DNA of 64,000 bases. Source: Paramacrobiotus metropolitanus. Its lineage: Eukaryota > Tardigrada > Eutardigrada > Parachela > Macrobiotidae. How positions within the stretch are numbered: the stretch's first letter is position 1; the number at the start of each line of letters is the position of its first letter. The position numbers and the translations under genes were made by a program. The stretch lies in contig NW_026570225.1 of assembly GCF_019649055.1 (NCBI RefSeq), positions 3,162,001-3,226,000 on the forward strand, read 5' to 3'. A model generated the notes under the pieces. It made no database searches, was not told where the DNA came from, and saw only the letters and a list, made by a program, of their open reading frames with translations. Shown one piece after another: positions 1-18,000 of this stretch.

Positions 1-355
1 TAACATTATTTATTGTTATTAATTGTCGAAAAGTGTGCCAGAAATTTTGAAGTGGCTGGTATGTACTTATGTAGTATGCGCACTATAGTGCATCGTACCG
101 TAGTTGTATACGCACTAACTTTTTGCAGTATTACAATTTCATAGCAATTAATTTCGTTGAGGTGATGCCTGGATTAATCCGACCACTTAAAAAATTTGGA
201 TATGTCCGGCTAGGCGGCCTTAATTAAGTACAGTTCAGTTACTAAAAACGACACATCTACTGTTGTAATGTTTGGTCAGATCAAGAGATTTTCCAATACG
301 TACGGTCATATGTGCTATCAGCCCCTTTTCTGCAGGAGAATGACCCGCGGGACAA
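1..355. other. 5' flank of the coiled-coil gene, no gene seen
   Basis: AT-rich sequence without a convincing coding segment. A polypyrimidine tract ending in CTGCAG lies at about 323-335 and could be a splice acceptor for a leader exon of the gene that follows. That is inference only. Confidence 0.4.
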
Positions 356-3172
356 ATGAACTGTTATCCAGATGCACAAAAATCGGCCTTGCCCGCTGCA
401 TTGGATACACCAGGAAATTCTTGCGCTGGATTAGATCTGACTCCGTATCTCAATTTCCTTCTGGACGTTAACAACCCGGAATCTCCCGTTCCAACGCCTC
501 TGCAGTTTCCTTGTAAATATTCACTCGCGGCATTTGATGCGCAGTCGAAGCCACCTAATAATGCACGTGCAGACCACAGCCGGTCCAGAAGTGTGTCGAA
601 TTTAGCTAAGGATATCAACACCCGGCTAGATCGACTGGAATCTGAGCTGTCAAAGATCGTCAAAAATGTTACGGGCAAAAAGAGTCAAAAAACCCACGGC
701 CGCGCCTCATCCGCATCCAGCAGCAGCACGGATGAATTCGAAGAGCGCGCGCGCCAGTCGAAATGCACATACGCGGCACGATCGGCTTCGACGCAAAACG
801 GAAGTAACGAGCGTCGGGTAAGCGGTGCATGTCAGACCCGTCACGGAAATGATACGTTTCGGATATCAGCATACGGTGGAAAGCCGTCGAAAGTAAAACT
901 CATTCCGCCCGAGTGCTTCGAAAGCCGCCGTTCAATTGGGGATTCTGCACTGGAAAGACGCAGTTCTGCACACTGCGCAAAGGGCATAATAACCCCAGAG
1001 CAAAACGCTGCAGTTTCGGAACCGGTAAAAAGCAAACAATGATATTATTAAATCCGTCCCTGCATGAAACAATGTATTATTTACATTTATTTTATTATTA
1101 AATTTGGTGCAATATGCATAAGATGAAACGGATTGTGTATTGCTTAGATTAAATATGAAAGCAACACCTGTGCCAGATTGGAGCTGGATTTGGATCAAAC
1201 CAAACGAGAAATGCGCGGTCTTCGCGACGAATTAAATTCTTGCCGTGATGCTCGAGATACTACCAAGCGGCGGGCCGATAAATTGGAAGCGCAGTTGGCC
1301 GATGAATGCACAGAACGGCGGAAACTGCAGCGAAAGCTGGAGGACAATATCAGCGTCATTTCCGACTTGACCTTTAAGTTGGAATGCCTGCAATCACGCG
1401 AGCGAGAGCTGGGCACAGTGGCTCAGCAAAAGGAAAAAGACAAAGCAGCCTTGCAGGAACTGCAGCGGGAAAACAGCTGTCTGAAAGAAGAACTGCAGCG
1501 ACTGAATAAACTGTCGCATTGTCGAAGGTCAAGCTCGCTGGATGCCGATAAACAACAACATGCAACCCGGCAAGCCGTGGATGACGCGTTAAAAAAAGCC
1601 ACGGCAAAATTTTGCCGCTTCCACACCGATGAAATACGCTCACTAGAGAATAAGTTGCGCACCGAGCAGAACAGATGTCAAGAAAATACTAAATTGCAGC
1701 AGGTAACGGCAGAAGATCAAAATGAGTTACAGCAGTTGCGGAAAAATGTTAGTCAACTGCAAAGTGAACTGCTCACTGTAAAAACGCACGAAGAATGCTT
1801 CAGGAATAAATGTCTACATTTGGAATGCAAAGTGCAACAATCGGACGACGTCATTCAGCAGAAACAACAGGAAACTGATCAGCTGCGGTGTTCAGTGGAA
1901 ATGCTACGAAAAGAGTGCGAACGCATACCGCAACTGAAAGAAACCATTGCTGTGCTGCATGCCGAAAAATGCTCTTTAGCCATCTACAAGGACACCGCGG
2001 AAGTTCTGGAAAGAAAGGTCAGAGTGCTAGAAAATGAGAAGGAAAAGCTGCAAAGTGCGCTGGACGATGTTGGCCGAGAGCAAACGATGTTATGCGCTCA
2101 GCTGAGTGGAAACGAGAAAGACACTCGTTGCCAGAAAGAGCAGGACCTGCTAATGCTGCGGCTCCGCGATGAGGAGATCGACAAGCAGAAAACAGAGATT
2201 AAATCCCTGTCAGAAACCATTAAAATTAAAGATAAAATTCTGGATGACCTCCAGGTAATAACATCGTAATTACCTAAGCGCTAATAGGGTTTCCTCCATT
2301 TCCAAAAGTCAGCGATTTAAGGTCAGCTGAAGTGAAAACTTATCCAGAGCGCAAATCTTTTTCATTCACCAATATTGCAATCCCCACTGTCACAATTTAA
2401 TTATTTATCAAGATTAAAATACGACAAAACAGGAACCGAAGTAATAATTGAGATGTATTTAATTTATGTTTATGCAGGTATGTACTGCATTGCATTTAAA
2501 TGCAATGCAGTACATACCTGACGTACACGATAAAATTTTATCGTGTACGTCAGTGTTGCATTGCGTCTATTAATGTAGGATACTGTAATGAAAATGAAGA
2601 AAACTTTCGAAATGCCGCCCAAAACTTTGTCCAACCCGGCCGAAACTGAACACCTGAAGCGTCGGAACCGTGAACTGGAAGAAGTGCTGGAACGAATGGA
2701 ACAGCGAAAGAACGACCTCAAAGAGCAATTGCTAGCCACCGACTGTCAGCTGCAAGACTCCCTCAAGGCGCATCACATCGTCAATGCCAAACTGAAGGAA
2801 AGAGCCGCCTGTATTAGCAAACTGCAGGCAGCCATGGATGCGCAACAAGCCCGTTTCGAAATCCGCGAGGAAGAACTACAGCACGAATCCGATGAGGTGA
2901 AACGGCGAGCGGAAACTCTGCAGTCCAAACTGGAAAACACCGTTTCCCGGTCCAGAGAACAACGCTCCACCGAGATCAATCGGCTGAAGGCCAAGTATGA
3001 AACTGAAATGACACAGAAAGATGTAACGATCCGGCTGTACGAACAGGAGATCAGCAGTCTCGAAGGAAAGCTGCAGGCTGTGCAGTGCGCGCTTAGCGTA
3101 CAAAAGAGACCGCTGTCCACGAAATGCAATCGTTTAGAACGAATGTTCTCCGATTTTGACTGTGATGTATGA
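356..3172 (+). CDS. Coiled-coil protein, function not recognised
   Basis: Three exons fit: 356-1024, 1148-2254 and 2579-3172. They have canonical splice sites and phase 0 at both joins, and give 789 residues. Residues 1-223 are basic and Ser-rich with a short helical stretch near 85-105 and a Ser/Ala run after it. Residues 224-789 are almost continuous coiled coil rich in Glu, Gln, Lys and Arg, with heptad spacing of Leu and no other domain. The start at 356 is the first ATG in frame after a stop at 341; a leader exon upstream is possible. Long coiled coils of this kind occur in centrosomal and ciliary proteins such as the CEP135/TSGA10 group, but similarity is too compositional to name it. 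The second intron carries two perfect palindromes. A likely poly(A) signal sits at 3397. Confidence 0.7.
2475..2553. repeat. Two overlapping perfect palindromes
   Basis: Positions 2475-2520 form a 46-base perfect palindrome centred on TTTAAA. Positions 2518-2553 form a second, 36-base perfect palindrome centred on AAAATTTT. They share the three bases CTG. Both lie in the intron between 2255 and 2578 of the coiled-coil gene. The arms of the first begin CAGGTATGT, which also matches a splice-donor consensus in both directions. Confidence 0.95.
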
Positions 3173-3396
3173 CGGTTATTTTATGATTTTCCGGCGCATA
3201 ATGCTCAAAGCTGGGGTGGCTGAGAGCTGAAATTTCGTTGGGAGGAAAACAATTTGCGAAAAGCATGGCTTTTGAGCGAATTTAATACGTCATAAATTAT
3301 TACAAGGAAAAATTATTAAGCAATGAAAACACGAAAAAACGCCAAAATCCCCCAAAAAATTTCACTGAAGCCCCGCAAACCAGTCAGTTTCGCAAC

Positions 3397-3402
3397 AATA
3401 AA
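3397..3402 (+). terminator. Poly(A) signal AATAAA for the coiled-coil gene
   Basis: AATAAA about 225 bases after the stop codon. It lies just before the 3' end of the convergent glycogen phosphorylase gene, so the two genes converge with little spacer. Confidence 0.45.
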
Positions 3403-3520
3403 GACATGAAAAAACACAATAAATTAAAGTGTCCACGGTTGTAAAACGAAAGGCAAGTAAGCAAACATGGTAAAGAAATAAAATACTTCCATCGTAACCG
3501 ACTAAACTTTCCGTGATTTA

Positions 3521-6500
3521 TCACTTCGAAACAGCGTCACCAGCTTCCTTGGCTGCAGGAGCCTTTGATTCACCTCCTTCTTTAGCTCCCTTCGCGCCGG
3601 CTTTGCCCAGATTAGGAGCGAACAACGGCTCATGGGGCGCTGGAAGGCGATCATAGCTCGGTTCAACACCCCAAATTTCACGAGCGTACTGCGAAATTGT
3701 CCGGTCACTAGAATATTAAACAATTTATCACAATGAAATACAAGGTGTCAATCCCAGTCGCTTTTTTACTAGTACAATTAAGTCCCAAAAAGTGAAACGA
3801 AACAGTGCATGTATGCATCAAGCGCATAGTCTGACGTACGTGCTAAATTTCCCGCTGGTTGCAATATTCATCAAGCTCATCTTCGCCCATTTCATGGGAT
3901 CGGCATACACTGCGCTAACATTCTCCTGGCATTTTACGTAGGCATCAAAATCAGCCAACGTGAAAAACCTGTAATATGTGGCATTAGTTTTCAGCGAAGC
4001 AAAATCGAATTATGCGAATCGACTTGACTTTGAACACTAATATAGCACTTCACCTATCATGGTGCAGCAGAACATTGACCACGTCATGAAACGTTTCCGG
4101 ATGGCTCGGCGAGAAAAATCCACTGCGAATTTGATCGATGGCCATCTTCAGCTCAGGGTTACCGTTGTAATAGTCAAACGAATTATATCTAAAAGAACAC
4201 GGACGGAGGTGAATTATAGGAGGTAAAAATATCGTTCATCGCCAGCAAATTAAGGATTTACCCACGGCGTCCGAGCTCGGTCACTTCATCAACGGTCATT
4301 CCAAACAAGAAGAAATTTTCTGCACCCATTTCTTCCCGCATTTCCACATTAGCACCATCTGCAAAATACCGTACTCAAGAAGCGCTCAAAAGCCTGCCGG
4401 ATAGCTCGAGAAAATACAACAAATTACCCAACGTTCCAATGGTCAGCGATCCGTTTAACTGGAATTTCATATTACCAGTACCGGAAGCTTCTGTTCCGGC
4501 CAGTGAAATTTGTTCACTGAGATCAGCAGCTGGGATGATTTTTTCCGCTAGACTCACACGATAGTTTTCCAAAAATATTACTTTCAAACGATCGCCAATA
4601 ATAGGATCGTTATTAACGACTCGAGCCACAGCGCAAATCAGTTTGATGGTCTGCTTGGCCAGATGATAACCCGGAGCAGCTTTACCACCAATCATGACCT
4701 GCACAAAAGGATATATGTAGGCTATTTCTTGTAAGTAACTCCTATTTCGACAGATTCCATAATTAGTTTTTAAAAAAAACAACATAAAGCACATAAAGCT
4801 GGCTATTAATACGCACCGTTCGCGGAACAAAGGGCTGATTCGGGTTGCGTTTCAGGCGATTGTACATCTACGGCATACAAATATTCAAATTCTGTGGGGA
4901 ACATAAGAGAGCCCAAACAAATTAGCAACCGGAACAGAAGGAAAGGCAAACGACTGTTCCACAACAAAATAAAAGAACTGAAACGTACCGTGATTATGTG
5001 CAGGCAGTTTAACATCTGCCTTTTGTATTCATGGATGCGCTTGACTTGAATGTCAAACATGGATGCTGGATTAATATAGGTGCCGAACTTTTCCTTAATC
5101 CAGCCAGCCAATCGCATTTTGTTTTCCTGTTTAATCTGCACTAGTCGACGCAGGAACTGTTGGTCATCCACCAAAGGCTTAAGTTTTTCCAACTGACTCA
5201 AATCTCGCACCCACTCATCTCCAATCTTATCCGTAATAATATCTGCCAACGAAGGATTACACAACAACAACCACCGTCTTGGAGTAATGCCGTTAGTCTT
5301 GTTCTGGAATTTGTCCGGCCACAATTCATAAAAGTCCTTGAAGATCGTTTCCTTCAGTAACTCTGTATGCAGCGCAGCCACACCGTTAACAGCGTGAGAA
5401 CCGACGATAGCCAGAAAGGCCATATTAATCCGCTTTTCGCCTTCTTCTTCCACTAGTGACATTCGCCGTAAACGATCATTATCACCGGGCCACTTCTTAG
5501 CCACCTCTTGCAGAAAGAGGAAATTAATATGGTAAATAATTTCCAGATGTCGCGGCAAAAGATGCTGGAGCTGTCCCGTGGTCCAGCGTTCCAGAGCTTC
5601 TGGCAAAACTGTGTGGTTTGTGTAGGCGCATGTTTTCACAGTCACTTCCCAGGCATTTTCCCATGTAAGGCCTTCGATATCAATCAAGATTCGCATCAAT
5701 TCCGGAATGGCCAAAGACGGATGGGTATCATTCAGTTGAATGGCTACTTTATCTGGAAAAGCGTCGAAAGAGGTTCGCACTGGATCACGACATCCAAACT
5801 TTGATGATTTGAAGCGGCGGGTGAGATCCTGAAGGGAGGCCGCCACCATGAAGTATTCTTGCTTCAGACGGAGTTCCTTTCCCGAGAAGAAGTTGTCGTT
5901 TGGGTAAAGAACACGTGAAATGCTGCAAGTAAGAGCATAAAGGTTACTATCACCAGATTTGGAATATAATACTCTTTAATTTCGCCAGTTCCACGAGAAA
6001 ATCGCCATATAGCGAATAGAGCGTTTTCAACCAATAAATACGTACTTTTCCGCATTATTTCGATTCAACACGGCTTGAATGTAGTCGCCCTCGTTGAAAA
6101 ATTTCAAATTGAAATCATGAGGAGATTTGGCTGACCACAACCGCAAAGTGTTGACGGTGTTATTCATGTACCCGGGAACAGGCATGTCGTACGGCATGGC
6201 AAAAATCACCTGCAAGAATTGACAACCGTTCGAAATGAGACGTCCTCGTAAAACGCGAACTTAAGTTGCTAGTACCGACAACACATACATCTGTATCAAT
6301 CCATCGGACTCCATGCTCGTGCTTCTCAGTACGACCATAGAAATTCACCGGCAGCATATATTCCGGACGAGCCTTTTCCCAGGGACTTCCGAAACGCAAC
6401 CAATCATCCGGCTCTTCAACTTGTTCGCCATCGCGGATTTTTTGATCAAAAATGCCGTAGTCATAGCGAATTCCATAGCCGTGAGCAGCCAACCTAACCA

Positions 6501-8075
6501 TCAGACTCCAGATCAGATCGACTGCCAAAATTGTACGTAACAATTTTACCTTACCCGAGGGTGGCCATCGAGTCCATAAAGCATGCCGCTAAACGTCCCA
6601 AACCACCGTTACCCAGACCAGCATCTTCTTCTAACTCCTGCAATTCTTCAATATCCAAACCAAGCTGGTACAGCGCTTCGTCACATGCCGCTTGGATTCC
6701 GAGATTGACCATTGTATTTTGTAACGACCGACCAATGTAATACTCCAAAGACAAGTAATACACACGCTATAAAAGAGATGCCAGATGTAAACTTTGTTAT
6801 CTATTAGTGAGTGTTTGCTGTAATAACCGGCATCTACAATGCAGTACATACTGGGCGCCATCAATTTCAAAAAAGTTATTTTTATCTTCTATGCATCTGC
6901 ACAACATCGACATGGTAAGTGTTAAAACTAGTGTCTAATATCCCAAAACAAACACTTCCGGAATGGAAATTCCCAACAACTGTTGTTTCATCACTAAAAA
7001 TACGATAATTATATCAATAACAACAACCTATTTGTGCTGAAGTTTCTGGTAAACAACAAACAGCGCTTCGGGCAAAATTTTGGCAGTCGATCTTATCTGG
7101 AGCCTAATAGTTTCCTCCTCGAGGCCCAATAATAAACTAAAAATTGTTCTTCACCGAATGCTCACTACCAAACTATTCGGCACCAAGTGAAAAAAACAAG
7201 TGATACTCGAGGAAAAACAACCCTTCCGTGCATCTACTCCAGACGTAAATTTGTCTCTGTGGCTAAACGGGACACGTCTACAGACCGAGTGGCCAACTAT
7301 GTATAAGTACTTGCCTGTTCTGCATATCTTAATAAAACAGAAGATGGTTTATTGCATAAAATTGTTGTGGTTTTCACCACACAGGCAGCGGCTCAACGGA
7401 AACCACTCACCGTATCGAAATGCGTTGATGTCAGTTCTGCAGTAAATTACAAATTCCTACAAAAATAATTAGATGAAAATGCAGTAAGGTTTACCTTTGG
7501 ATCGTGTTCGTAGTAATACTGCTGCGTGCGGATCCAACGGCCAACCAAATGATCGCGAACGGTATGTGCCAGAGCAAAGAAATAATCCCGTGGCGTAGCC
7601 ACATTGCGATCCTTCACCAATGTAAAATGCAGATGCTGATTGAAGGTTTTCTTGATGTTGGCCACCGATTCCACTTCCGCAATGCCACGCACTGAAATCT
7701 ATTTGCAAACAGGACATTAACCAAGATTTGTACCAATTAATCAGTTCTCCCTTTTCTCAGCGCAGTACTGAATTCTGTACAAATTTCTTAAAAATTTGGA
7801 AAAGCAATCTAAAGCCAATACAGAACGTAGCCGAAGGCAATCTGCCAAGTGCGAGTTTTCTAATTCCCCACCATACCCGTCAGTCGTCGCTACTGAACTG
7901 TAACCTCACTGCTTTACATTACCATACAAACATGCTATATCGGTGCAACATTTTTAAATCAAATATCCTAATGGTTTCTGAATCTGTTAAGAAATCCCTT
8001 AATTCTTTCACCTTAATCCTTATTGCAGAATATTACCTGTTTGCGGCGATCAAAGTCTGTCGTTGGAGCAGCCAT
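3521..8075 (-). CDS. PYG: Glycogen phosphorylase
   Basis: Releases glucose-1-phosphate from glycogen in the cytosol using pyridoxal phosphate. Twelve exons on the minus strand: 8037-8075, 7495-7698, 6555-6766, 6289-6493, 6046-6209, 4989-5922, 4817-4867, 4428-4698, 4262-4358, 4054-4188, 3840-3968 and 3521-3707. The lengths sum to 875 codons plus stop (vertebrate enzymes about 840). The N-terminus has RRKQISVRG, matching the phosphorylase-kinase site around Ser14 of vertebrate enzymes, split across the first intron. [15 protein letters not shown], the [11 protein letters not shown] loop, KRIHEYKRQ and the PLP-lysine motif [10 protein letters not shown] are all present. The C-terminus runs about 35 residues past the usual end with a Lys/Ala/Glu-rich tail. 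The start is the only ATG that gives the conserved N-terminus. Confidence 0.97.
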
Positions 8076-10260
8076 GTTGATCTCCGCTTAAAAATTCCCA
8101 AGAAATTCTGCAAGCGCAGCATAAAATAAACCAAGTTAAACAAACAGTTTGTTGAAGTGGCGATGCTGGCTGTCATGAAAAGCAAATATGGATGTCACAT
8201 AAAGTATCAGTACAATCTAAATAACAATAAGGAGGCACGTCCTAATCGTAGTTCGGTAATTGCGGTAATTACTTGGGTATGTCTCGTAACTCGTAACTCG
8301 AGATTACGAGTATGCACCGTCGCCCCATTACTGGCATCACAACGCAGCCAACATTGGAACAGCCTTCAAAACTGCCGACGATCTGTTGCGCTTCCAAATT
8401 TCTTATCTACTTGCCGATCGGCGATCACTGCACGCACCGCACTCTAACCATGAAAATATAAAGTTGAATCTCACGAGCCCTACCTGATAAATCAAATTAT
8501 CCAGAGAAGCACAATCGCAAACTTTGAGGACCGGACAGAAACCTGCAAAGCAGTGCTATGTTTGTGAACTGTTCAGTTGCTCTTAAGTGAGACAGCCATC
8601 TACAAATGTATAATCGAACCTTCTATAACACAACACACGTTCTCTTATGCAAAACGGGATCTACGCATGAACTAAGTAATAAACTTCAAACTTAGTCACC
8701 TACCGGAATGAACAAATTAAAAGGTTCACGCTACGAGCAAAAAAATTGATGTTCCAAACCTCCAATTTAATGGTACAACTTTCCCAGTTGCGCAGCAGGC
8801 AGCAGCAGCAAAGCGCACTCTTGCGTATTGCACTTGCAGCTAGTTAAAGTAGTTACTTACGTATGTACACCGGGCCTTAAACGCGCTTGGGCGGAGACTT
8901 TGGTAAAGAGGAAAGAGGAAAGGTACAATTGTGTTTCCAGTCCTACTGCCGATTCAAAAGGCAGTTAAATTTAAATCCTACAGGATAAAACTAAAATTCC
9001 GACAACGTGTGGTTCGAAAAATTTCTGATAAGTTGACGGGGTTGCAACAAAGTAATTTCCAAAATTATCGCTTAATCGACAGACATTAATGACATGCTCT
9101 AGAGTCTAGAAAAAAAAACGCAGCTGCGAGCCGGTAAAGCGAATGCGGCGGAAAATTCCATGAGCCCCTATTAATAATATTAGAGGCTTTCTATATATTA
9201 CGTGTCTCACTGTTCATATTGTACTCGTATAAACAGGAGCTTGTTCGGTGCAGAAGTTTCCTGTACCGGGCGACATTTCTGCAGCACGATTTCTGTGTTT
9301 TAATGGAATTTTCTAACACATCTTTATATTTCTGGACGTCTACCTTGCTGAGGCACTCAGTGGACAGCAGTTTCTTGTTGACGTAATGTTCTCCGGTTAC
9401 TATAATTATGGTAGTAACCAGTAAGTAGCATGTGGTGACCGTGCCGGTGGACTGCGGGTAAACTATTAAAGACTACGGGTATGTGTCAACCGCGCGTCAA
9501 CTTGTTGCTTGCGATGCTTTGCAAAGGTTACGAATTCTGAAATGGCATTTACAGTACAGTTTAACTACAGTACGGAAAGCAGTAAGCAACGCTTCAGCTC
9601 TACTTCCCACCAGCTGTTCATTACGGGATGATGACGATGACGTCCGGATCACAGTTCCGATCGTTCGTTAGTTCTGCATCTGTTGCAGTTTATTGGTAAA
9701 TACATAATACTACTTTTGCCGAAAAAAGACGTAAAAACCATAGGTAACAAAATAAACTTTTAAGTGGTCTATTTATGCGACTGAAACAACAGGACTACAA
9801 ATGAATTCGAAGCGAACGATGATTTCGAACATAAGCGGCCTTTGAATTTTAAAGTACGAGCGGAACATTTTTATTAATAACTTCTGAAAGGCTTCTTTAC
9901 TTATAACTTATCAGTAGTACATACGTCCATCCATTACACCGCGAATCCGCGATTAACAACAGTATTATGCACACCAAAAATTCACCCATATAACCTTTTC
10001 TGCATTTTGGATGAAATACCATACATTTAAAACATCAGCGTTCCAGCAAGAAGCTGCCAAATAAAACCACCAAAGAGGCACATAAATTCACTAGCCACTA
10101 ACAGTCAAAACATAAGATAAAATAATGGAGATTAAGTAAACCTCTGACAACACCGAGAAATCACCATTAAAACAGCTGCAAAATGCGGGAAATTTAGCAC
10201 GCGCGGGAGATGTCACAATCTGACCACCTGGCATTTGGACCGACACACGGCAATGAGCTA
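8076..10260. other. Spacer between glycogen phosphorylase and Ras
   Basis: Upstream region of the phosphorylase and downstream region of Ras. No coding exon or RNA gene is supported. Near 8287-8312 there is a short repeat of CTCGTAA-like units. Short open frames here lack codon bias and splice context. Confidence 0.5.
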
Positions 10261-15026
<4,766 letters not shown>

Positions 15027-18000
15027 GTGGATTCGAATTCCAGTGATTTGGATTCCCACGGTTTGCTGCTGAACGCCAGCGACTACTTCCCCAAAAAGGC
15101 CTGCATTACAGATGAAGCGGATCTGACGTTTCCTTTTCCCCTGATCAGTGGAGAAGCTATCGAATTTCTGGGACGAACGGCAGAAAATGGGATTGTGGCA
15201 CTGTCAAATTACAGGATTTTCATTCAGTATCCGCAGAGCTACGTTAATCTTCCGGTGCGAATGATTGAACAAGCTGATATCCAGAATTACACCAATTCCA
15301 TCGTGTTGACCTGTAAAAATGGTACTACTGTTCGGTAAGATTGGAACTTGTGACTGGTGAGATTCGCAGACTGTTGGATAAATTTGAATTGCATGTCAGG
15401 TGCACTTTCCCGAGCCCAGAGCGAACATTTGAGTGGCAGAAGCGCATTTTAAACGCTGTTATGATGCCAAAAAAATTGGAGGATTTGTTTGCCTTTGCAT
15501 TCTATGCGTGGAAAGCGGAAGAACGAAGCGGTCTGGGAAAGAACGCAGAAGGCCGATGTTTTAATTCGCTAGCTGCCGCTGGGTACAGTTTTGCGTTGCC
15601 TTGGGAAATATACATAATTGTTCCGATTACAATTATAGATCATTTTTCCTCATGTTCTACCTGTTAGGTACGCTTTTGATCTCAGTCGTGAAGCCGCGCG
15701 GATGAAATTCGATCTAGAATCAACATGGCGAATATCAGAGATTAACGTCAAATATGAGGTCTCTCCAACCTATCCGCGATTGCACATTGTTCCCAATTGC
15801 ATAAGCGATACCGATCTTGTACGCATCGCGGAATTCCGCAGTTCCCGGCGCTTTCCGTCGATAATATGGAGGTAAGCATACCCTATTAAGCCTGTATTTC
15901 ATGGATTGAACTTTACGCAATTACCTGGATTGTATGCACAATATTTCTGTTTTAGACATAAAGAGAACGGCAGCGTTATCGCGCGTAGTAGTCAACCTGA
16001 GTTGGGCTTCTTTGGGTGGCGGTGTTCGCAGGATGAGAATTTTCTTCAGGCAATTACTACTGCCTGCTTTTATGATCGGAATACTGTACCACAGAATATT
16101 GCTAATGGACACGTGCCCAATGGTGATTCCAGCGCTCCAGGTAGGTCGGAAGATTGCGGGATTTTGCTGTGATTTTTTTCGTTTGTCTGCAAACCTGCCA
16201 CAGTCTTTTACGGAGAGCTAACGCATTCATGATCATCTAAACCGAAGCAATAGTGTTGGCTCACTCTTAGTGGATCTCATGCGTCAATGTTTTGCCGGTG
16301 TCGAGTAAGCTCGATTTGAACAGGCCTTGGGTTGTTGCATCCCACATTGTTGTCTGGAGAACATCGATCGATTCTGCTGGTGTAGATTAGGGACTGAAAC
16401 ACTGATTTCGCAAGAGTTATCGATTAGGTTTTGAGGCCAGTCACGAAGATGTCTGGTGTTTCTCGCTCTATATGGAGTTTAGTGTAGCCGGAAATGAAAA
16501 TGGAAACAGAAAACGCTACTCATACTCGTATGCGCTAATGAAAGTCTGACGCATACTGACCTCAGTTCTTGCGGTCACGCTGTACAAGAGCTTTAATAAT
16601 TTTAGTCTAACAAAATTTTTTATGCTATTACGGTGTTTTTAAACGAATTTTTATGCAGATGTTCCAAAACTGCTGATTTTGGATGCCAGGTCATACGCCG
16701 CTGCGGTCGCTAATCGTGCAAAAGGAGGCGGCAGTGAATACGCTGGTATGTGCTCTAATCGTGCTGTATGATGTCTTTACTGTAAAATAAATGCTGGTCG
16801 TTGTCTTGATCAGCATTATGAAAGTTCAGCATTATGAAAAAGATTTTGGTTACAGAATACTACCCTAACTGCGAGATCCAGTTTATGAGTATGGCAAATA
16901 TTCATACTGTACGAAAGAGTTTTGTCCAGTTGCGGCAGTTGTGCACATCGCCTGCGGACCGACCAGAGTAAGTCCATTTATACCGGGACTAATTGCAAGC
17001 TTATAAACAATAAATAACAGAACCTAGTGATAAGGAACGTACCGTATAACGTATTGATTTTTTCTTGTTCGACGTTATTTAAGATTGGTCTGAAGCTTCC
17101 ACTGGAATCTTTGAATCGGCGAAAATTATTGAGATGACAACCTATTGTGACTTTGTAGCTGGATGTCGGCTTTGGATAAAACTCTATGGCTGCATCACAT
17201 CTCAGCCATTATGCGCACAACCTGCCATGTGATCAGTGCTGTGGATGTGGAACGGCGACCAGTTCTCGTGCATTGCTCAGATGGTTGGGACCGCACAACG
17301 CAGATTGTTGCACTGGCCATGCTGATGTTGGATTCCCATTATCGGACAATCAAAGTACTAGAATTGAGATGCTAAGGCTGTAGACTGTAGTTATATTGGG
17401 TTAAAATGGATCTTTTGCAGGGATTCCAAACGCTAATTGAATGGCAGTGGTTGGAGTTTGGGCATAAGTTTGCCGATCGCTCTGGTCATGGATTTTGTAC
17501 AGATGAAACAGAGCGGTGCCCCATCTTTCTGCAGTGGTTGGACTGTGTCTTTCAGTTGCTGCATCAGTACCCCGTGGAATTTGAGTTTAACGAAGTTTAT
17601 TTAGTGCGTTGAAGAAGAAAGCGAGTTTTCATTTTTTACATGGTGCTATGTTAAATTTTGTAGATTCATCTGGCACATCATGTGTATTCTTGTTTCTTTG
17701 GGACATTCCTTTGTAATACTGCTCGGGAGCGGGAGAAAAACAGTGTGAATGATAGGACCTATTCTCTGTGGAATTACCTACAACAGGAAGCCGATGAGTC
17801 CTTCAGTAATTTGCTCTATGCCAGACGCGATTTGGTGAGATGTCTATCTGTTATCGGGAAAGCTTTTAATAGTCGATATGCAGCTTCTGTGCAATAAATT
17901 TTTTGCTTGGATTTCGCATGGTTCGTATTGTGCTTTATTCAGCATTTAATTTATAGGTCTTACGACCTGATTACAATGTGCGGAAATTGAAATGCTGGTT

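Noticed and set aside
17092-17158. Possible extra exon of the myotubularin after ATTTAAG
   Set aside because: Joining 16967 directly to 17159 gives the conserved DWMSALDKTLWLHH in frame, so no exon is needed here.
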